Positions 62,955-64,000 of a DNA stretch of 64,000 nt are shown here, one piece after another; within the stretch, counting starts at the first letter, position 1, and each line of letters opens with the position of its first letter. The translations under genes and the position numbers were made by a program. A model generated the notes under the pieces. That model was not told the origin of the DNA. It ran no database searches and saw only the letters and a list, made by a program, of their open reading frames with translations. The DNA comes from Silene conica (lineage: Eukaryota; Streptophyta; Magnoliopsida; Caryophyllales; Caryophyllaceae), in NCBI GenBank assembly GCA_029255685.2, contig CM055319.2:11456747-11520746 (forward strand). The letters run 5' to 3'.

Positions 62955-63646
62955 CTCACTTTATAACCTCATAGGTTTCAGCTATATCCGTCTTTCGCCT
63001 CTTTGAGGCTCCCCAGTATTAGCAGGGCCTATCACCGAAAAACCCAGATGTCACTACTACATACTTTTACGATCCCATAAAATGTAAATAATATAGCAAA
63101 CCAATGTTTTACCTTTTTCCTTTGCTCTAGTTTTTGGACCTGCAACCCTTTGCTCAGTAGTTACCACCGTCTTCACATTTTCGTCAACATGATCTATCAG
63201 AAACAAAACACGGTCTATTAAAAAAACGGTCATAAAAACAGTCAAAACAGAAAATACGTTTTCAATACAATAATAACCAAATGCAATAACGTGCCTTCTT
63301 CTTCTTCTTCATCGCTGTTACCATCCTCTTCTTCTTCATCACCGTAACCATCTTCTTCATCACCGTTACCATCTTCTTCTTCTTCTTCATCAACATTATC
63401 ATCCTCTTCTCCTTCTTCATTACCGTCACTGTTACCATCTTCTTCTTCTTCTTTGTACTCCTCTTCATAATCAGCATCTGCTTCCTTTGCTTTGCCCTTA
63501 CTCTTGGGAGGAAGGTTGAATGTTACCTTCCTCTTCCGCAACACCTTACCCTCATCAACCTCCACCGAAATTTGCTTCTTTCCTCTGCCCTTTAAGGGGG
63601 CTTTCCTCTTACTTCTCGGTGCCTCCTCTACAACATCGGCGGTTAC
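62955..63646 (-). pseudogene. upstream exons of the same transposon-type gene: acidic repeats and NLS-like segments
   Basis: Minus strand. An exon from about 63646 (after TTGTCAG) encodes RSKRKAPLKGRGKKQ, RKRKVTFNLPPKSKGKAK and a long acidic run of repeated EEEEEDGN(G/S)DEE. A small exon at about 63114-63196 (donor AAG|GTAAAA) reads HVDENVKTVVTTEQRVAGP. Another near 62955-63008 reads SKRRKTDIAETYEVIK before GTGAGT. Basic clusters suggest nuclear targeting. They lie in the right order and strand to precede the 54192 exon, with the Helitron and tandem repeats in the intron between. Single-gene membership is inferred from order and splice sites. The 5' end may lie beyond the window. Confidence 0.5.
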
Positions 63647-63667
63647 TGACAACAACACCAAAAACAT

Positions 63668-64000
63668 AAATTAAAATAACAAAACAAATGCAAAACACAA
63701 ACTCTAATAAACCCTAAAAATGTGACTTGCGTATAACAAAAATTAAACAACAAAACAAAAACCATAAAAGACCAACATTTAAACAACAAACACAAGCCCT
63801 AAAACAAATACTGTTTCTGAAAATGGTAATGTTTAACCAACAAACATGCAAAAATCCAAAACAACAAACACAAACCCTAAAAAATTCATACAGTAGTCTG
63901 TTATTTAAAAAACCAAAATGCAAAAATCCAAAACGAACAAGAAATATCATACAACATTGTTATTTTATTAAAACCAAAACATGCAACACGAAATATTATG
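63668..64000. other. AT-rich intron-like DNA at the window edge
   Basis: Loose repeats of caaacacaaaccctaaaa and aaaatccaaaac. No gene seen; may be an intron or leader of the minus-strand gene. Confidence 0.4.

Noticed and set aside
63262-63477. Met/Lys-rich minus frame
   Set aside because: It is a shifted reading of the acidic-repeat exon; the Glu/Asp frame is the longer and joins basic NLS-like text.

Overview
The window reads as nuclear DNA of a flowering plant. It has spliced genes with GT-AG introns, plant LTR retrotransposons, Helitrons, Stowaway/hAT/Harbinger/Mutator elements and tRNA-derived SINEs in AT-rich DNA. Frequent tactccgta and gtgagaccgtctcac motifs made me think of Caryophyllales, but that is only an impression. 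No rRNA gene, CRISPR array or bacterial-style operon is visible. Only one gene looks intact: a two-exon CYP71-clan cytochrome P450 (35550-37894, 518 aa). Nearly everything else is transposon-derived and often nested.

Layout. 1-2931: 3' half of a Ty1/copia element with a broken RNase H, then its 3' LTR. 2932-7905: Helitron ends, a Harbinger-type MITE (4458-5163), a hAT element with a perfect 8-bp target duplication (6093-6909), a decayed gag and a SINE. 7909-12670: Helitron with a decayed Rep/helicase gene on the minus strand. 12725-15390: paralogue of the 4376-5440 segment, interrupted by a TIR element holding a LINE end and a Stowaway MITE. 16597-27106: a chain of elements separated by (TA)n runs and sharing one terminal motif; two carry host gene fragments (TORTIFOLIA1-like ARM repeats and 12-oxophytodienoate-reductase-like). 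28164-34310: hAT, a 3.4-kb Mutator-like element with 9-bp target duplications inside a 140-146-bp tandem array, and a SINE. 35464-38032: P450 gene. 38086-43164: short Helitrons and MITEs, one Helitron nested in a Stowaway-like element. 43831-53057: a recent 9.2-kb non-coding Ty3/gypsy-type element (LARD) with 2.9-kb LTRs. It splits an exon of a minus-strand transposon-type (plant mobile domain/Ulp1-associated) gene whose other exons lie at 53063-54192 and 62955-63646. 54921-62058: a 7.1-kb Helitron lying in an intron of that same gene.

Most unusual signal. Each LTR of the 9.2-kb element carries arrays of short modules with conserved cores enclosed by arms that differ in sequence from module to module yet stay complementary. 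The ten-unit array at 45451-46040 (copy at 51753-52342) varies in a compensatory way in both its outer and its inner stem. A two-copy module brackets it with a fixed GTAA loop, and a GC-rich five-unit array lies upstream. This looks like a repeated structured RNA. The second most unusual signal is the chain of (TA)n-embedded, gene-capturing elements.
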